DNA of 64,000 bases from Clostridia bacterium (GCA_017481205.1 JAFUPN010000002.1:1-64000), one strand, 5' to 3'; shown: positions 16,571-27,106, counted from the stretch's first letter. Numbers and translations: made by a program. The notes: generated by a model from the letters alone, not told the origin.

Positions 16571-18859
16571 ATGAAAATGTGTGCTGTATGCAAAAGGCAG
16601 CCTGCTGTCGTATTTGTCAGCAAATCCGACGGTAAGAATATTATAAACGAAGGTTACTGCTTAAAGTGTGCTATAGATACAGGGGTAACACCCATTAATC
16701 AGCTTGCAAGCCAGTTTCAGATAGACCCTGAGGAGCTTAAGAGCATGGTTTCAAGCATGGAGGAAATGCTCTCTGATGAAAATATAAACGATGCTTTTAT
16801 GGATATTCTCGGCGGAGGCAATCTTATGATGCCACAGGGTGAGGATGACGCCGGCAATGACGCAGATGCGCCTCACGGCGAGCCTATTGGCAATATTTTC
16901 GGCGACGGAGCAGGTGCTCCCAAGCGAAAGAAGGGCAAAAAGAGCGCTCTTGACACCTTTGGTGTAAACCTTACCGAAAAGGCTAAGAATGACCTGCTTG
17001 ACCGCGTTATCGGCAGAGAAAAGGAGATTGAGCGTGCTATCCAGATTCTTAACCGCCGCTCAAAGAACAATCCTGTTCTCCTGGGTGCTCCCGGTGTTGG
17101 TAAAACCGCCATTGCCGACGGTATTGCCATAAGGATTGCATCAAAGGATGTTCCGGAAAAGCTTGCCGGAGCCCAGGTATATCTTCTTGACTTGGCAAAT
17201 ATTGTTGCAGGTACTCAGTACAGAGGACAGTTTGAGAGCCGCCTTAAGAATATTGTTGATGAAGCAAAAAGAGGAAATGTAATTCTTGTTATAGACGAAA
17301 TCCACTCCATAGTCAGCGCAGGCGATGCTGACGGTGCCATGAATGCCGCAAATATCCTCAAGCCTGCACTTTCCAAAGGTGATATTCAGGTTATCGGTGC
17401 AACCACCTTGGAGGAATACCGCAAGTATATTGAGAAGGACGCAGCCCTGGAACGCCGCTTCCAGCCTGTGATTATTGACGAGCCCTCCATGGAGGAGACT
17501 ATAGAAATTCTCAAGGGTACAAAGGATTATTATGAAAGCTTTCATAATGTGACAATAGATGATTTTATTATCCGTGAGGCGGTAGTGCTTTCGCAGAAAT
17601 ATATTCACGACAGATATCAGCCTGACAAATCTATTGATGTTATAGATGAGGCGGCTTCAAAGCTTAATATTGATTCGCCGTATTCTGCCCGTATTATCTC
17701 TGCCAAGGAGTCTTTGCAGCTTGCCGAGGCAAAGCTGGCAGAGCTTGAGGGTGAGGATAATGCGGAAAATCCGCCCTATGAGGAAATTGCCAGAGCCAAG
17801 TCAGATAAAATGCGCCTTGAGAGCGAGCTGCAAGCCTTGCGCACTCAGCAGAGACAGACCAAGGTGACTGTGGATGATGTGGCAAGGGTAATTGAGCTGT
17901 GGACAGGTATTCCGGTTAAAAACATAACCGAGACAGACAAGCACAAGCTCCTTAACCTTGAGGAGCGTCTGCACAGACGTATTGTAGGACAGGACAAGGC
18001 TGTTGAGGGAGTTGCAAGAGCAGTACGACGCAACCGTGCCCTTAAGCTCAGTAAGAAGCGTCCTGTATCATTTATATTTGTCGGTCCCACCGGTGTGGGT
18101 AAAACAGAGCTTGTAAAGGCTCTTGCACAGTGTCTCTTTGATGACGAAAGCGCTCTTGTGCGTATAGATATGAGCGAATATATGGAGAAGCACACCGTGT
18201 CAAAGCTTATCGGTGCACCTCCGGGATATGTAGGCTATGACGATGCAGGTCAGCTTACGGAAAAAATCCGCAGAAAGCCCTATTCGGTAATTTTGTTGGA
18301 TGAAATTGAAAAAGCTCATGCAGATGTGTTTAATATCCTTTTGCAGATTCTTGATGACGGCAGAATAACAGATTCTCAGGGCAGAGTGGTTAATTTTGAA
18401 AATACAATTATCATCATGACATCAAATGCCGGCACAAGTGTGGGCTCCTCCTCGGGCTTTGGCTTTATGAATGGTGCCGGAGAAATAAGCAGCCGTGTGG
18501 ATGCCGCTCTCAAGGAGCTTTTTCGTCCGGAATTTTTAAACCGTGTTGATGAGATAATAGAGTTCAATCCTTTAACTGCGGAGCAGCTGCTTAAGATTGT
18601 TGACCTTATGCTTGCGGATGTGGTATCCGAGCTTAAGGAAATGGGCTTGGGATTCAGAATTTCAGAAGCCGCAAAGCAGCTGATTGTGGATAACAGCTAC
18701 AACCCACGTATGGGAGCCAGACCCATTCGCCGTGAAATCCAGACTACGGTTGAGGATGAGATTTCAAACATACTTCTGGCAGGGGATATCCCCGAAAATG
18801 CAACTGTGTCGGTAGATGTGACCGACGGCAGACTGACAACGGCTCTGATAAAGCTTTGA
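16571..18859 (+). CDS. clpE: ATP-dependent Clp protease ATP-binding subunit, ClpE type
   Basis: AAA+ unfoldase that feeds proteins to ClpP or disaggregates them. The 762-residue protein has an N-terminal zinc finger (Cys4, Cys7, Cys30, Cys33) in place of the double Clp_N repeat, which is diagnostic of ClpE. AAA-1 follows with Walker A GAPGVGKT and Walker [11 protein letters not shown]. Next are a middle coiled-coil (about 375-430) and AAA-2 with [19 protein letters not shown] and the sensor-2 [10 protein letters not shown] region. AAGGAAG precedes ATG 16571. The linker around 95-125 is rich in Asp, Gly and Lys. A stress-inducible role is inferred from the family. Confidence 0.92.
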   Translation: MKMCAVCKRQPAVVFVSKSDGKNIINEGYCLKCAIDTGVTPINQLASQFQIDPEELKSMVSSMEEMLSDENINDAFMDILGGGNLMMPQGEDDAGNDADAPHGEPIGNIFGDGAGAPKRKKGKKSALDTFGVNLTEKAKNDLLDRVIGREKEIERAIQILNRRSKNNPVLLGAPGVGKTAIADGIAIRIASKDVPEKLAGAQVYLLDLANIVAGTQYRGQFESRLKNIVDEAKRGNVILVIDEIHSIVSAGDADGAMNAANILKPALSKGDIQVIGATTLEEYRKYIEKDAALERRFQPVIIDEPSMEETIEILKGTKDYYESFHNVTIDDFIIREAVVLSQKYIHDRYQPDKSIDVIDEAASKLNIDSPYSARIISAKESLQLAEAKLAELEGEDNAENPPYEEIARAKSDKMRLESELQALRTQQRQTKVTVDDVARVIELWTGIPVKNITETDKHKLLNLEERLHRRIVGQDKAVEGVARAVRRNRALKLSKKRPVSFIFVGPTGVGKTELVKALAQCLFDDESALVRIDMSEYMEKHTVSKLIGAPPGYVGYDDAGQLTEKIRRKPYSVILLDEIEKAHADVFNILLQILDDGRITDSQGRVVNFENTIIIMTSNAGTSVGSSSGFGFMNGAGEISSRVDAALKELFRPEFLNRVDEIIEFNPLTAEQLLKIVDLMLADVVSELKEMGLGFRISEAAKQLIVDNSYNPRMGARPIRREIQTTVEDEISNILLAGDIPENATVSVDVTDGRLTTALIKL

Positions 18860-18894
18860 TAAGTATTATATCTGCTGCAAAGGAGGACATTTGA

Positions 18895-19827
18895 ATGAAT
18901 ATACAGCATTTAAGATATGCACTGGAAGTGGAAAAAACAGGCTCCATATCCAAGGCAGCGGAAAATCTGTATCTCAATCAGCCTCATCTGAGTAAGGCAA
19001 TCCGCGACCTTGAAGAAAACATAGGCATAACTGTTTTTAACAGAACCTCAAAGGGAGTTGTCCCTACCAAAAAAGGCTCTGAATTTCTTGTCTATGCGCG
19101 CAACATTGTATCCCAGGTAGAAGAGGTTGAAAATCTCTATAAGCACGGAGAATCCGACAGTCACAACTTCAATGTGTCTGTGCCCATGGCGTGCTATGTT
19201 GCCCAGGCATTTATAGAGTTTGTAAAGGACATTGCCGGCAGTGACAATATGTGCATACATTATCACGAGACAAACTCCATTGTAGCAATAAACAGTGTTA
19301 CTAATCATGAAAATAATATTGCAATAATCAGATATCAGACTGTCTACGAAAAGTATTTTCTTCAATTTCTTGAGGAGCGTGACCTGGATGTTGACCCCTT
19401 GTGGGAATTCAGCTATCAGCTGATTATGTCTATACATAATCCTCTTGCTATGAAAAAAGCCATCAATGTTTCAGACCTGGAGGATTATATCGAGATAACC
19501 CACGGCTACCTTACCATTCCGTCCATACCCGCTTCAAAGGCAAGAGAAATCCGCATGAATGAGGGTGCAAAAAGGGAGATTGCAGTGTATGAGCGCGAAA
19601 GCCAGTTTATGCTGCTGAGAAATATCCACAAGACCTATATGTGGGCATCGCCTACTCCCGCAAGCATTATGGACACCATGCCCCTTATTGAGAAAAAATG
19701 TAATATGAAAAATAATAAATATAAGGATGTAATTATCTGCCGTAAGGGCTATCGGATGACAAGCCAGGAAAAGCTTTTTGTGGAAAAAGTGAGAAAAGAA
19801 ATAGAGAAGCTTAATAATGTCGATTGA
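18895..19827 (+). CDS. LysR family transcriptional regulator
   Basis: A 310-residue regulator with the N-terminal LysR winged HTH (MNIQHLRYALEVEKTGSISK ... NLYLNQPHLSKAIRDLE, FNRTSKGVVPTKKGSEFL, residues 1-65) and a periplasmic-binding-protein-like effector domain from about 90. GGAGGAC lies before ATG 18895. It is 35 nt downstream of clpE and may be read from the same transcript. The neighbours give no clear regulon and the inducer is unknown. A terminator follows. Confidence 0.88.
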   Translation: MNIQHLRYALEVEKTGSISKAAENLYLNQPHLSKAIRDLEENIGITVFNRTSKGVVPTKKGSEFLVYARNIVSQVEEVENLYKHGESDSHNFNVSVPMACYVAQAFIEFVKDIAGSDNMCIHYHETNSIVAINSVTNHENNIAIIRYQTVYEKYFLQFLEERDLDVDPLWEFSYQLIMSIHNPLAMKKAINVSDLEDYIEITHGYLTIPSIPASKAREIRMNEGAKREIAVYERESQFMLLRNIHKTYMWASPTPASIMDTMPLIEKKCNMKNNKYKDVIICRKGYRMTSQEKLFVEKVRKEIEKLNNVD

Positions 19828-19830
19828 TAA

Positions 19831-19868
19831 AGAGCTTGCTTATGAGTTTTCATAGGTAAGCTTTTTGA
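19831..19868 (+). terminator. Intrinsic terminator after the LysR gene
   Basis: An imperfect stem with G-U pairs joins AGCTTGCTTATGA (from 19833) and TCATAGGTAAGCT, followed by TTTTT. Confidence 0.65.
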
Positions 19869-19949
19869 TTTTATACTTGAAATATTCCGCCAAATATAGT
19901 ATACTGTTAAATGACTAATTATGTTCATAAACAAAAGGAAATGAATAAT

Positions 19950-21089
19950 ATGGAAGTTTATCTTGATAACAGTGCCACAACCCGTCCTTATGACGAGGTT
20001 GTAAGGACTGTCTGCGATACAATGCTTGAAACTTACGGCAATCCCTCCTCCCTGCACCGTATGGGAAAAAGGGCAGAGGATTTGCTGGATAATGCAAGAG
20101 AAATTATTTCGAGTACTGTTTATTGTACACCTGATGAGCTATACTTTACATCAGGAGGGACAGAGAGCGATAATCTTGCCATCATCGGCTATGCCATGGC
20201 AAACCGCCGCAGAGGCAGCAAAATCATCACTCAGCCCACAGAGCACAAGGCAGTTCTCGAGAGCTTTGAATATCTGTCAAAAAACGGCTTTGAGGTGTGT
20301 ATGCTTCCTGTTGACGGGCAGGGAATTGTGGATATGGATTCTTTTGAAAAAGAGCTGGATGACAACACGATCCTTGTGAGCATCATGGCAGTAAACAATG
20401 AGACAGGCTCCGTAATGCCCATTGACAAAATTTCGTCAAAAATCAACCACAGCAAATGTGCTTTTCATGTGGATGCAGTACAGGCATACGGCAAAATCAA
20501 AATTAATGTAAAAAAACAGAATATAGATATGCTCACAATTTCAGCACACAAGATTCACGGTCCCAACGGGGCAGGAGCCTTGTATGTGCGCAAGGGCCTC
20601 AGGCTTGAACCAAGATTTCTCGGCGGTCAGCAGGAAAAGACCATGCGCTCCGGTACAGAGAATCTGGCGGCCATAGCAGGCTTTGCCAAGGCTGCGGAAA
20701 TAAAATTTGCTTCCTTTGATGAATGTGCGGTTAAGGTAGGCAGCCTTAAGGACAGGCTGATAAAAGGCGTACAGGCAATAGAGGGAGCTGTGATAAATTC
20801 TCCGGAGGACAGTGTGTACAGTGTTGTTAACATATCCTTTACGGGAGTGCGCTCCGAGGTGCTGCTTCATGTGCTGGAGTCCAAGGGCATATATGTGTCT
20901 GCCGGCAGTGCCTGCAATTCAAAAAAAGATAAATACAGCTATGTTTTAAAGGCAATGGGACTTCCGGTGGCTGTGATAGACAGTGCGCTGAGGTTTTCTC
21001 TCTCAGAGCTTAATACCGAAGAGGAAATTGATTATACCTGCTCGGTGCTTGCAAGGGAAGTGCCCATACTTCAAAAAATAATGAAATAG
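19950..21089 (+). CDS. Cysteine desulfurase (NifS/IscS-like)
   Basis: PLP enzyme that removes sulfur from cysteine and passes it as a persulfide. The 379-residue protein starts MEVYLDNSATTRP and has GGTESDN near residue 72, NNETGS, the HVDAVQAYGK segment, the PLP lysine in SAHKIHGPNGAG, RSGTEN, and the mobile loop with the catalytic cysteine in SAGSACNS. I use ATG 19950, with AAGGAA 9 nt upstream, rather than earlier in-frame ATGs that are too close to it. It is 12 nt before thiI, so donation of sulfur to ThiI for tRNA 4-thiouridine is the likely job. Confidence 0.92.
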   Translation: MEVYLDNSATTRPYDEVVRTVCDTMLETYGNPSSLHRMGKRAEDLLDNAREIISSTVYCTPDELYFTSGGTESDNLAIIGYAMANRRRGSKIITQPTEHKAVLESFEYLSKNGFEVCMLPVDGQGIVDMDSFEKELDDNTILVSIMAVNNETGSVMPIDKISSKINHSKCAFHVDAVQAYGKIKINVKKQNIDMLTISAHKIHGPNGAGALYVRKGLRLEPRFLGGQQEKTMRSGTENLAAIAGFAKAAEIKFASFDECAVKVGSLKDRLIKGVQAIEGAVINSPEDSVYSVVNISFTGVRSEVLLHVLESKGIYVSAGSACNSKKDKYSYVLKAMGLPVAVIDSALRFSLSELNTEEEIDYTCSVLAREVPILQKIMK

Positions 21090-21101
21090 GAGATTTTAAC
21101 A

Positions 21102-22265
21102 TTGAAAAGACTCATAATGGCAAGATACGGCGAGATTATCCTCAAGGGGCTTAACCGTCCTGTTTTTGAAGACGCTCTCGTAAAGAATATAAAGGGTGCC
21201 CTTCGCCACTGCGGAGAGGTTAATATCCATAAAGCTCAGGCAAATATATATATAGAGCCTGCCGATGATGAAAAAACAGACGAAATGGTGGAAATCCTCA
21301 GGCATGTTTTCGGTGTTGTTTCCATCATAGTAGCCTATGAGGTTGAAAAGGATATCAACGCAATACAGGCAGCCTGTGTTGAGGTTTTTGAAAGTGCTCT
21401 GTCCTCTGCAAAGACCTTCAAGGTTGAGGCAAAGCGTGCAGATAAGCGCTTTCCCCTTAAATCCCCCGAAATATGCATGGAGGTAGGCGGCTATATTCTT
21501 GAGCACTATCATAATCTCTCGGTTGATGTGCATAATCCTGAAGTTACGGTTAATGTGGATATCCGCGAGGATAAGGCATATATCCATACCGGCAGGATAA
21601 AGGGTGCAGGCGGTATGCCCGCAGGTACCAACGGCAGGGCAATGCTGCTTCTGTCCGGCGGTATAGACAGCCCCGTGGCGGGATATATGATAGCAAAGCG
21701 AGGCGTAAGGCTTGAGGCAGTGCATTTCTTCAGCTATCCCTACACAAGCGACCGCGCCAAGGATAAGGTTATGAAGCTTGCAAAAATCCTTGCAAGCTAC
21801 ACAGGCGGTATGAAGGTGCATATTGTGCCGTTTACGGATATTCAGCTGGAAATCCGTGACAAATGCCCCGAGGAATATATGACTCTGATTATGCGCCGCT
21901 TTATGATGCAGATTGCCCAGCGTGTTGCCGAAAAGCGTGACTGCAAGGCTCTGGTTACCGGCGAGAGCATAGGTCAGGTGGCAAGCCAGACCATGAATGC
22001 ACTGGCAGTTACCGACGATGCGGTAAGTATGCCCGTATTCCGCCCGGTTATCGGTAATGACAAAGAGGAGATTGTAGAGATTTCCCGCAGGATAGGCACC
22101 TTTGAAACTTCCATTCTTCCATATGAGGATTGCTGTACGGTATTTACACCCAAGCATCCCAGCACCAAGCCGATTATCGAAAAGATAGTCAGTGCTCAGG
22201 AGGTGCTTGATGTGGAAAGACTTATAAACGAAGCAGTTGACGGTGTAGAGACACTTTGGGTGTAG
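21102..22265 (+). CDS. thiI: tRNA 4-thiouridine synthase ThiI
   Basis: Adenylates U8 of tRNA and inserts sulfur to make s4U. The 387-residue protein has an N-terminal ferredoxin-like plus THUMP region (about 1-165, with PADDEKTDEM and AKRADKRFP), then the PP-loop pyrophosphatase motif SGGIDSPVAGYM near 184, and LVTGESIGQVASQT near 284. There is no C-terminal rhodanese domain, as in Bacillus-type ThiI, which depends on a dedicated NifS partner like the one just upstream. The start is TTG 21102, supported by AGGAG 9 nt away. Confidence 0.93.
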   Translation: MKRLIMARYGEIILKGLNRPVFEDALVKNIKGALRHCGEVNIHKAQANIYIEPADDEKTDEMVEILRHVFGVVSIIVAYEVEKDINAIQAACVEVFESALSSAKTFKVEAKRADKRFPLKSPEICMEVGGYILEHYHNLSVDVHNPEVTVNVDIREDKAYIHTGRIKGAGGMPAGTNGRAMLLLSGGIDSPVAGYMIAKRGVRLEAVHFFSYPYTSDRAKDKVMKLAKILASYTGGMKVHIVPFTDIQLEIRDKCPEEYMTLIMRRFMMQIAQRVAEKRDCKALVTGESIGQVASQTMNALAVTDDAVSMPVFRPVIGNDKEEIVEISRRIGTFETSILPYEDCCTVFTPKHPSTKPIIEKIVSAQEVLDVERLINEAVDGVETLWV

Positions 22266-22365
22266 TCGAAGCAACCAATACTTAAGACGCCTCAAAGGTT
22301 GAGTTTTCGGCCAAGCTTTCCGGCTACGGCATAATATTTGATTTAATACGGTTTTAATGAAAGTA

Positions 22366-22374
22366 TGATATAAT
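22366..22374 (+). promoter_or_regulatory. Extended -10 promoter for recA
   Basis: TGATATAAT at 22366-22374 is an extended -10 element 21 nt before the recA start; no convincing -35 or SOS box (CGAAC-N4-GTTCG) was seen. Confidence 0.55.
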
Positions 22375-22395
22375 TTATTGAAAGGAATGATACAA

Positions 22396-23499
22396 ATGGC
22401 AAAAGCAACTACAAAACCTGAAAAAATGGAAAAGCCTTCTGATGCAGAGGGAAAGGCAAAAGCGATTGAAGCAGCCCTTGCCCAGATTGAAAAGGATTAT
22501 GGCGAAGGCTCAATCATGCGTCTCGGCAAGGCTCCCAAGATTGATATAGATGTTATCCCCACAGGCTCACTTGCCCTTGATATGGCGCTGGGTATAGGTG
22601 GACTGCCCAGAGGCAGAATCACCGAGATATACGGACCGGAATCCTCCGGTAAAACAACCCTTACTCTCCATGTTATTGCAGAGGCTCAGAAGATGGGCGG
22701 TGAGGTTGCTTTTATAGATGCGGAGCATGCTCTTGACCCTATATATGCAAGAAATCTAGGTGTTGATATCGACAAGCTCATTGTTTCTCAGCCGGATACG
22801 GGCGAGCAGGCTCTTGAGATTGCCGAGGCTCTTGCGCGAAGCAATGCTATTGATGTAATTATTATTGACTCTGTTGCGGCTCTGGTTCCCAAGGCAGAGA
22901 TTGCCGGTACCATGGGTGATTCTCATGTGGGGCTCCATGCGAGACTCATGTCTCAGGCTCTGCGTAAGCTCACCGGTGTTATCCATAAGTCAAATACCGT
23001 TGTTGTATTTATCAACCAGCTCCGTGAGAAGGTTGGTGTTATCTACGGAAATCCCGAGGTTACCACAGGCGGACGTGCTCTCAAGTTTTATTCCTCAGTG
23101 CGTATAGAAATCCGCAGGATTGAGGCTATCAAGGACGGCTCCAATATCCTTGGTAACAGAACCAGAGCAAAGGTTGTAAAGAACAAAATGGCTCCTCCCT
23201 TCAAGGAAGCTGAATTTGACATTATGTTCGGCGAGGGTATATCCAAGGAGGGCAATATCCTTGACACTGCAGTTGACTTCGGCATAGTTGCCAAGGGCGG
23301 CTCCTGGTATTCCTATGAGGGCGAGCGCCTGGGTCAGGGCAGAGACAAGGTTAAGGAATATATGAAGGAAAATCCTGACTTTACTCAGATGCTCTATGAT
23401 ATGATAATGCAGAAAATTGCCGAGCAGCGTGCAGAGAAGGAACGTCAGAAGAACGATAAGGCAGAGCCGGCAAATGTGCCTGCATCTGATGAAGAATAA
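22396..23499 (+). CDS. recA: Recombinase RecA
   Basis: Strand-exchange ATPase and coprotease for LexA. The 367-residue protein has the RecA core: [37 protein letters not shown] (given here in family terms; Walker A is GPESSGKT near residue 76), the conserved [23 protein letters not shown] (Walker B) and the L2-adjacent [11 protein letters not shown]. The C-terminus is acidic and Lys-rich. I use ATG 22396, with AAAGGA 9 nt upstream; the in-frame TTG at 22378 would include the Shine-Dalgarno itself. It is followed directly by recX. Confidence 0.97.
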   Translation: MAKATTKPEKMEKPSDAEGKAKAIEAALAQIEKDYGEGSIMRLGKAPKIDIDVIPTGSLALDMALGIGGLPRGRITEIYGPESSGKTTLTLHVIAEAQKMGGEVAFIDAEHALDPIYARNLGVDIDKLIVSQPDTGEQALEIAEALARSNAIDVIIIDSVAALVPKAEIAGTMGDSHVGLHARLMSQALRKLTGVIHKSNTVVVFINQLREKVGVIYGNPEVTTGGRALKFYSSVRIEIRRIEAIKDGSNILGNRTRAKVVKNKMAPPFKEAEFDIMFGEGISKEGNILDTAVDFGIVAKGGSWYSYEGERLGQGRDKVKEYMKENPDFTQMLYDMIMQKIAEQRAEKERQKNDKAEPANVPASDEE

Positions 23500-24125
23500 T
23501 GAAGGTTACCGACATAACTCAGCAAAAGCATAATAAAAGCAGAGTGAGCGTCTATCTCGACGGGAAATATGCATTTTCCCTGGATGAGGTAGACGCCTAT
23601 CGGCTTAAAATAAAAATCGGCGCTGTTCTTACAGAGGCAGATGTAGAAAAATGCAATATGGAATCAAACCTTTCAAAGGCGATTGCAAAGGCGGCGGATA
23701 TTCTCTCCCGCAAGCCCGCCACAAAGAAAGAGATAACAGACAAGCTCCGGGAAAAAGGCTATGACGATCCGGTTATATCCGTTGCAGTAAACGAGCTTGA
23801 GGAGCTTGGCTATATCAATGACTATGACTATGCCCGTCTGTACATGGACTATGCCGCCGAAAAATGCTACGGCGAAAAGAAAATTCGCTATGAGCTGGAA
23901 AATAAGGGTATTGACCCATTTATTACAGAAGATGTACTTGCCGAAAGAAGCACTCCCGACATCTCAGACCTGGCAGCACGTATTTATGCCAGATACGGCT
24001 CTGTGGATATGCAGGATATTAAGGTTAAGCAGAGGGTAAGCAGATACCTTGCTTCAAGGGGCTTTGACTTTTCGGCAATAAACGACGCCGTAAGGGCGTA
24101 TATAAGAGAATATCAGGAGGATTGA
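23499..24125 (+). CDS. recX: Regulatory protein RecX
   Basis: Modulator of RecA filaments. The 208-residue, all-helical protein has three-helix repeats typical of RecX: KAADILSRKPATKKEITDKL, the next repeat with NELEELGYINDYDYARLYMD, and YGEKKIRYELENKGI. Its ATG shares one base with the recA stop (TAATG), so it is coupled to recA, the commonest arrangement in Firmicutes. AGGAGG at its 3' end serves the next gene. Confidence 0.9.
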   Translation: MKVTDITQQKHNKSRVSVYLDGKYAFSLDEVDAYRLKIKIGAVLTEADVEKCNMESNLSKAIAKAADILSRKPATKKEITDKLREKGYDDPVISVAVNELEELGYINDYDYARLYMDYAAEKCYGEKKIRYELENKGIDPFITEDVLAERSTPDISDLAARIYARYGSVDMQDIKVKQRVSRYLASRGFDFSAINDAVRAYIREYQED

Positions 24126-24131
24126 TACAGC

Positions 24132-25472
24132 GTGAATAAGCAAAAGAAAATCGGTTTTGTGTCTCTTGGCTGTGCCAAAAACCTTACCGATACCGAAACC
24201 ATGCTTGGCATACTTGACAATGCCGGCTATGCAATCACAGCAGACCCGGCGGATGCTGAGATAATCGTTGTAAATACCTGCGGCTTTATTGACAGCGCCA
24301 AGGAGGAATCCATAAATACTCTGCTGGAAATGGCGCAGTATAAGGAAGGGAAATGTGAGCTTCTTGTGGCAGCAGGCTGTCTTGCCCAGCGCTACAGCGG
24401 GGAAATAGAGGAACAACTGCCTGAGGTGGATATCATCATAGGTACCTCGGATTACGGCTCAATTGCTGCTATACTGGATGAATATTACAACAAGGGTGAA
24501 AAACAGACTCTGGTGGGAGACCCCAACAGGCTTGTCAGCGACAGCCTGCCCAGAATACGCAGTACACCCCGGTACAGTGCATATCTCAAGATTGCCGACG
24601 GCTGCGACAATCACTGCACCTACTGCATAATCCCCCAGCTTCGCGGAAAATTCCATAGCCGCGATGAAGAAAGCATCCTTGCCGAGGCACGTGCTATGGC
24701 GGCAGAGGGTGTAAAGGAGCTTATCCTTGTGGCACAGGACACCGCATATTACGGCATGGACAGCGGCACTCACCGCCTTCCCGGTCTGCTGCGCAGCCTT
24801 TCCGAAATTGACGGTATAGAGTGGATAAGACTGCAGTACTGCTACCCGGAGAATATTACCGACGGTCTGGTGGAGGAAATCGCCTCCAATCCCAAGGTGG
24901 TAAAATATCTGGATATGCCTCTGCAGCATGTAAGCGATAATGTGCTTAAAAGAATGGGCAGACGAAGCAGGAATGAGGAGATAAAGGAGCTTATAAATAA
25001 GCTTCGCTCCGCAATTCCCGGTCTGGTTATCAGAACCTCTCTTATTGTGGGCTTCCCCGGTGAGACAGAAGAGGATTTTGAAACTCTTCTTAGCTTTATA
25101 GGCGAGTACAGGCTCAATAAGGTTGGTGTGTTTACCTATTCTCCCGAGGAGGGCACTCCTGCGTGTAGCTATGACGGGCAGATTGACGAGGAAATTGCGG
25201 TACAGCGCCGCAGCCGTATTATGGAGCTACAGAGAGATGTTTCCTCTGCACTCAATGCTCAAGCGGTAGGCAGTACAATTTCCGTTATAATCGAAGGCTA
25301 TGATGAGGACGAATTCTGCTATGTGGGCAGGAGCAGCACCGATACCCCCGAGGTGGACGGAATCGCCTATGTATACAGCGAGGATGAGTTAGAGGCAGGG
25401 CAGATAGTAGCTGCTGTTGTTATAGATTACGATGAGTATGATGTTATTTGCAAAATATCGACGAAAGGATGA
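24132..25472 (+). CDS. rimO: Ribosomal protein S12 methylthiotransferase RimO
   Basis: Radical-SAM enzyme that methylthiolates Asp88 of ribosomal protein S12. The 446-residue protein has the N-terminal UPF0004 domain with three Fe-S cysteines (LGCAKNLTDTE, VNTCGFI, AAGCLAQRY). The radical-SAM motif DGCDNHCTYCIIPQ follows near 155, and then a C-terminal TRAM domain. GTG 24132 is the start, with AGGAGG 11 nt before. It sits 6 nt after recX and before pgsA, a familiar clostridial order. Confidence 0.95.
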   Translation: MNKQKKIGFVSLGCAKNLTDTETMLGILDNAGYAITADPADAEIIVVNTCGFIDSAKEESINTLLEMAQYKEGKCELLVAAGCLAQRYSGEIEEQLPEVDIIIGTSDYGSIAAILDEYYNKGEKQTLVGDPNRLVSDSLPRIRSTPRYSAYLKIADGCDNHCTYCIIPQLRGKFHSRDEESILAEARAMAAEGVKELILVAQDTAYYGMDSGTHRLPGLLRSLSEIDGIEWIRLQYCYPENITDGLVEEIASNPKVVKYLDMPLQHVSDNVLKRMGRRSRNEEIKELINKLRSAIPGLVIRTSLIVGFPGETEEDFETLLSFIGEYRLNKVGVFTYSPEEGTPACSYDGQIDEEIAVQRRSRIMELQRDVSSALNAQAVGSTISVIIEGYDEDEFCYVGRSSTDTPEVDGIAYVYSEDELEAGQIVAAVVIDYDEYDVICKISTKG

Positions 25473-25480
25473 TAGTAAAG

Positions 25481-26029
25481 ATGAATTTACCCAACAAAAT
25501 TTCACTGGCAAGAATTTGCCTTATTCCTGTTTTTCTGATAGTGCTTATGACCGAGAGTATTCCATACCGTGACACCTGGGCGGCTGTTATTTTTGCGGTT
25601 GCATCTCTTACCGATGGGATAGACGGACACATTGCCCGCAAATACAATCTTATTACGGATTTCGGCAAGTTTCTCGACCCCCTTGCGGATAAGCTGTTGG
25701 TTTCAACTGCGCTCATATGCTTTGTAGAGCTTGGCAGGATGCCTGCATGGATGGCAGTTGTCATAATTGCAAGAGAATTTATTGTAACAGGTCTGCGTTC
25801 TGTTGCCGCTTCAAAGGGCGTTGTCCTTGCGGCAATAATGACAGGCAAAATCAAGACCTGCACTCAGATTGCGGCTTCGCTTCTTATGTTCTTTGTATAC
25901 GGGGACAAATTTGTGTTCGGCGGTTATTCCATAGCATGGTACGGTATGCTTATTGCAACTTTGTTTACTGTATATTCCGGCTGGGAATATCTCTATAAAA
26001 ACAGAAAGCTTCTGTTGGAGTCAAAATAA
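25481..26029 (+). CDS. pgsA: CDP-diacylglycerol--glycerol-3-phosphate 3-phosphatidyltransferase
   Basis: Makes phosphatidylglycerophosphate, the first committed step to phosphatidylglycerol. The 182-residue membrane protein begins MNLPNKISLARICLIPVF and has the CDP-alcohol phosphotransferase motif DGIDGHIARK-N5-FGKFLDPLADK near residues 47-74 with all conserved Asp residues. Four further hydrophobic helices follow. I use ATG 25481 with AAAGGA 11 nt upstream. Its stop overlaps the next ATG by one base. Confidence 0.92.
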   Translation: MNLPNKISLARICLIPVFLIVLMTESIPYRDTWAAVIFAVASLTDGIDGHIARKYNLITDFGKFLDPLADKLLVSTALICFVELGRMPAWMAVVIIAREFIVTGLRSVAASKGVVLAAIMTGKIKTCTQIAASLLMFFVYGDKFVFGGYSIAWYGMLIATLFTVYSGWEYLYKNRKLLLESK

Positions 26030-26895
26030 TGGATTTGCTTAATAAAATAATAGAATTTTTTATTGCCCTGTTAATGGCTTTGGGTATAAGTACCGGTGCT
26101 GATGATAAGCTTGTTTCCGATACGGATACTGCAAAGGTTGCAGAGACAACTCTTACAGTGCATTGTATAGATGTAGGTCAGGCGGACAGCACTTATATTA
26201 AATTGCCAAATGGAGAAAATATGCTTATAGATGCCGGCGAAAGCGGAGACGCTCAGCTTGTGGCAGATTATCTTGACAAGCAGGGTGTCAGCAGGCTTGA
26301 TTATGTGGTAGGCACCCATCCTCATGCAGACCATATAGGCGGCATGGCATATGTTGTAAATAACTTTGATATAGGTATCTTCTATATGCCCGATGCGTAT
26401 TCAAATACAAAAACCTTCGAATCGCTGTTGGATGCACTTGAGGATAAAGCTGTGGATGTAAGACAGGCAAAAAGCGGTGTAAGTATTCTTAAGGCTGATG
26501 AACTTAGTATAGAGCTTCTTTCGCCTGTGTCGGCAGAATATGACGAAACCAATGACTATAGTGCCGTTGTGCGCATTGAGTACGGCGATACTTCATTTTT
26601 GTTTATGGGCGATGCAGAAAAGCTTGTTGAGCAGGAGCTTCTTGATATGGGAGCACAACTGCAGTCCGATGTACTCAGGGTGGGACATCACGGCTCGTCC
26701 ACCTCAAGCAGCAAGGCTTTTATCAGAGAGGTTAATCCTTCTCTTGCTGTTATATCCGTGGGCAAAGACAACAGCTACGGTCACCCTCACAGCGAAACCC
26801 TGAGCCTGCTTAAAGAGCGAGATACAACCATTCTTCGCACAGATAAGCTCGGTACTGTTGTGATAGGTTCCAACGGAAAAGATATTGTTTATTGA
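26029..26895 (+). CDS. ComEC/Rec2-like metallo-beta-lactamase-fold hydrolase, exported
   Basis: A 288-residue protein with one N-terminal hydrophobic helix (about 5-22) and an MBL domain: HCIDVGQADSTYI, LIDAGESGDAQ, the metal-binding THPHADHIGGM near 102, FMGDAEK, and VGHHGSSTSSS. This is the stand-alone ComEC hydrolase domain found in Firmicutes as exported proteins; ComEC relatives degrade one DNA strand or another phosphoester substrate. It overlaps pgsA by one base and is followed by its usual DUF3006 partner. Substrate not known. Confidence 0.88.
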   Translation: MDLLNKIIEFFIALLMALGISTGADDKLVSDTDTAKVAETTLTVHCIDVGQADSTYIKLPNGENMLIDAGESGDAQLVADYLDKQGVSRLDYVVGTHPHADHIGGMAYVVNNFDIGIFYMPDAYSNTKTFESLLDALEDKAVDVRQAKSGVSILKADELSIELLSPVSAEYDETNDYSAVVRIEYGDTSFLFMGDAEKLVEQELLDMGAQLQSDVLRVGHHGSSTSSSKAFIREVNPSLAVISVGKDNSYGHPHSETLSLLKERDTTILRTDKLGTVVIGSNGKDIVY

Positions 26896-26908
26896 TGGCG
26901 GTGATGTT

Positions 26909-27106
26909 ATGAAAATTACTGTTGACAGAATAGAGGGCAGCTTTATTGTTGCCGAGCTGCCGGACGGCTCCTTTGGCAATTTGCCCCTTATTTTTGCGCC
27001 CGATGCAAGGGAGGGGGATATCATCAGTATCGAGACAGACAAAGAAGAGTCACAGCAGCGTTCTGAGGAGATAAAATCCCGTATGAGCAGGCTGTTTAAT
27101 AAATAG
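26909..27106 (+). CDS. DUF3006 small protein
   Basis: A 65-residue protein with the DUF3006 pattern KITVDRIEGSFIVAELPDG, then a small acidic/basic C-terminal helix. I use ATG 26909, preceded by GGCGG; a longer in-frame version starts inside the MBL gene. DUF3006 proteins sit next to ComEC-like MBL hydrolases in many Firmicutes, so a partner role is inferred. Biochemical function unknown. Confidence 0.8.
   Translation: MKITVDRIEGSFIVAELPDGSFGNLPLIFAPDAREGDIISIETDKEESQQRSEEIKSRMSRLFNK

Noticed and set aside
21096-22295. A 399-codon minus-strand frame opposite thiI
   Set aside because: It is the antisense shadow of thiI, is Cys/His-rich with no motif, and lacks a ribosome site; the plus-strand ThiI signatures are unambiguous.
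22266-22395. SOS (LexA) box upstream of recA
   Set aside because: No CGAAC-N4-GTTCG-type site was found; only an extended -10 promoter and a weak CTCAA/TTGAG hairpin are visible.
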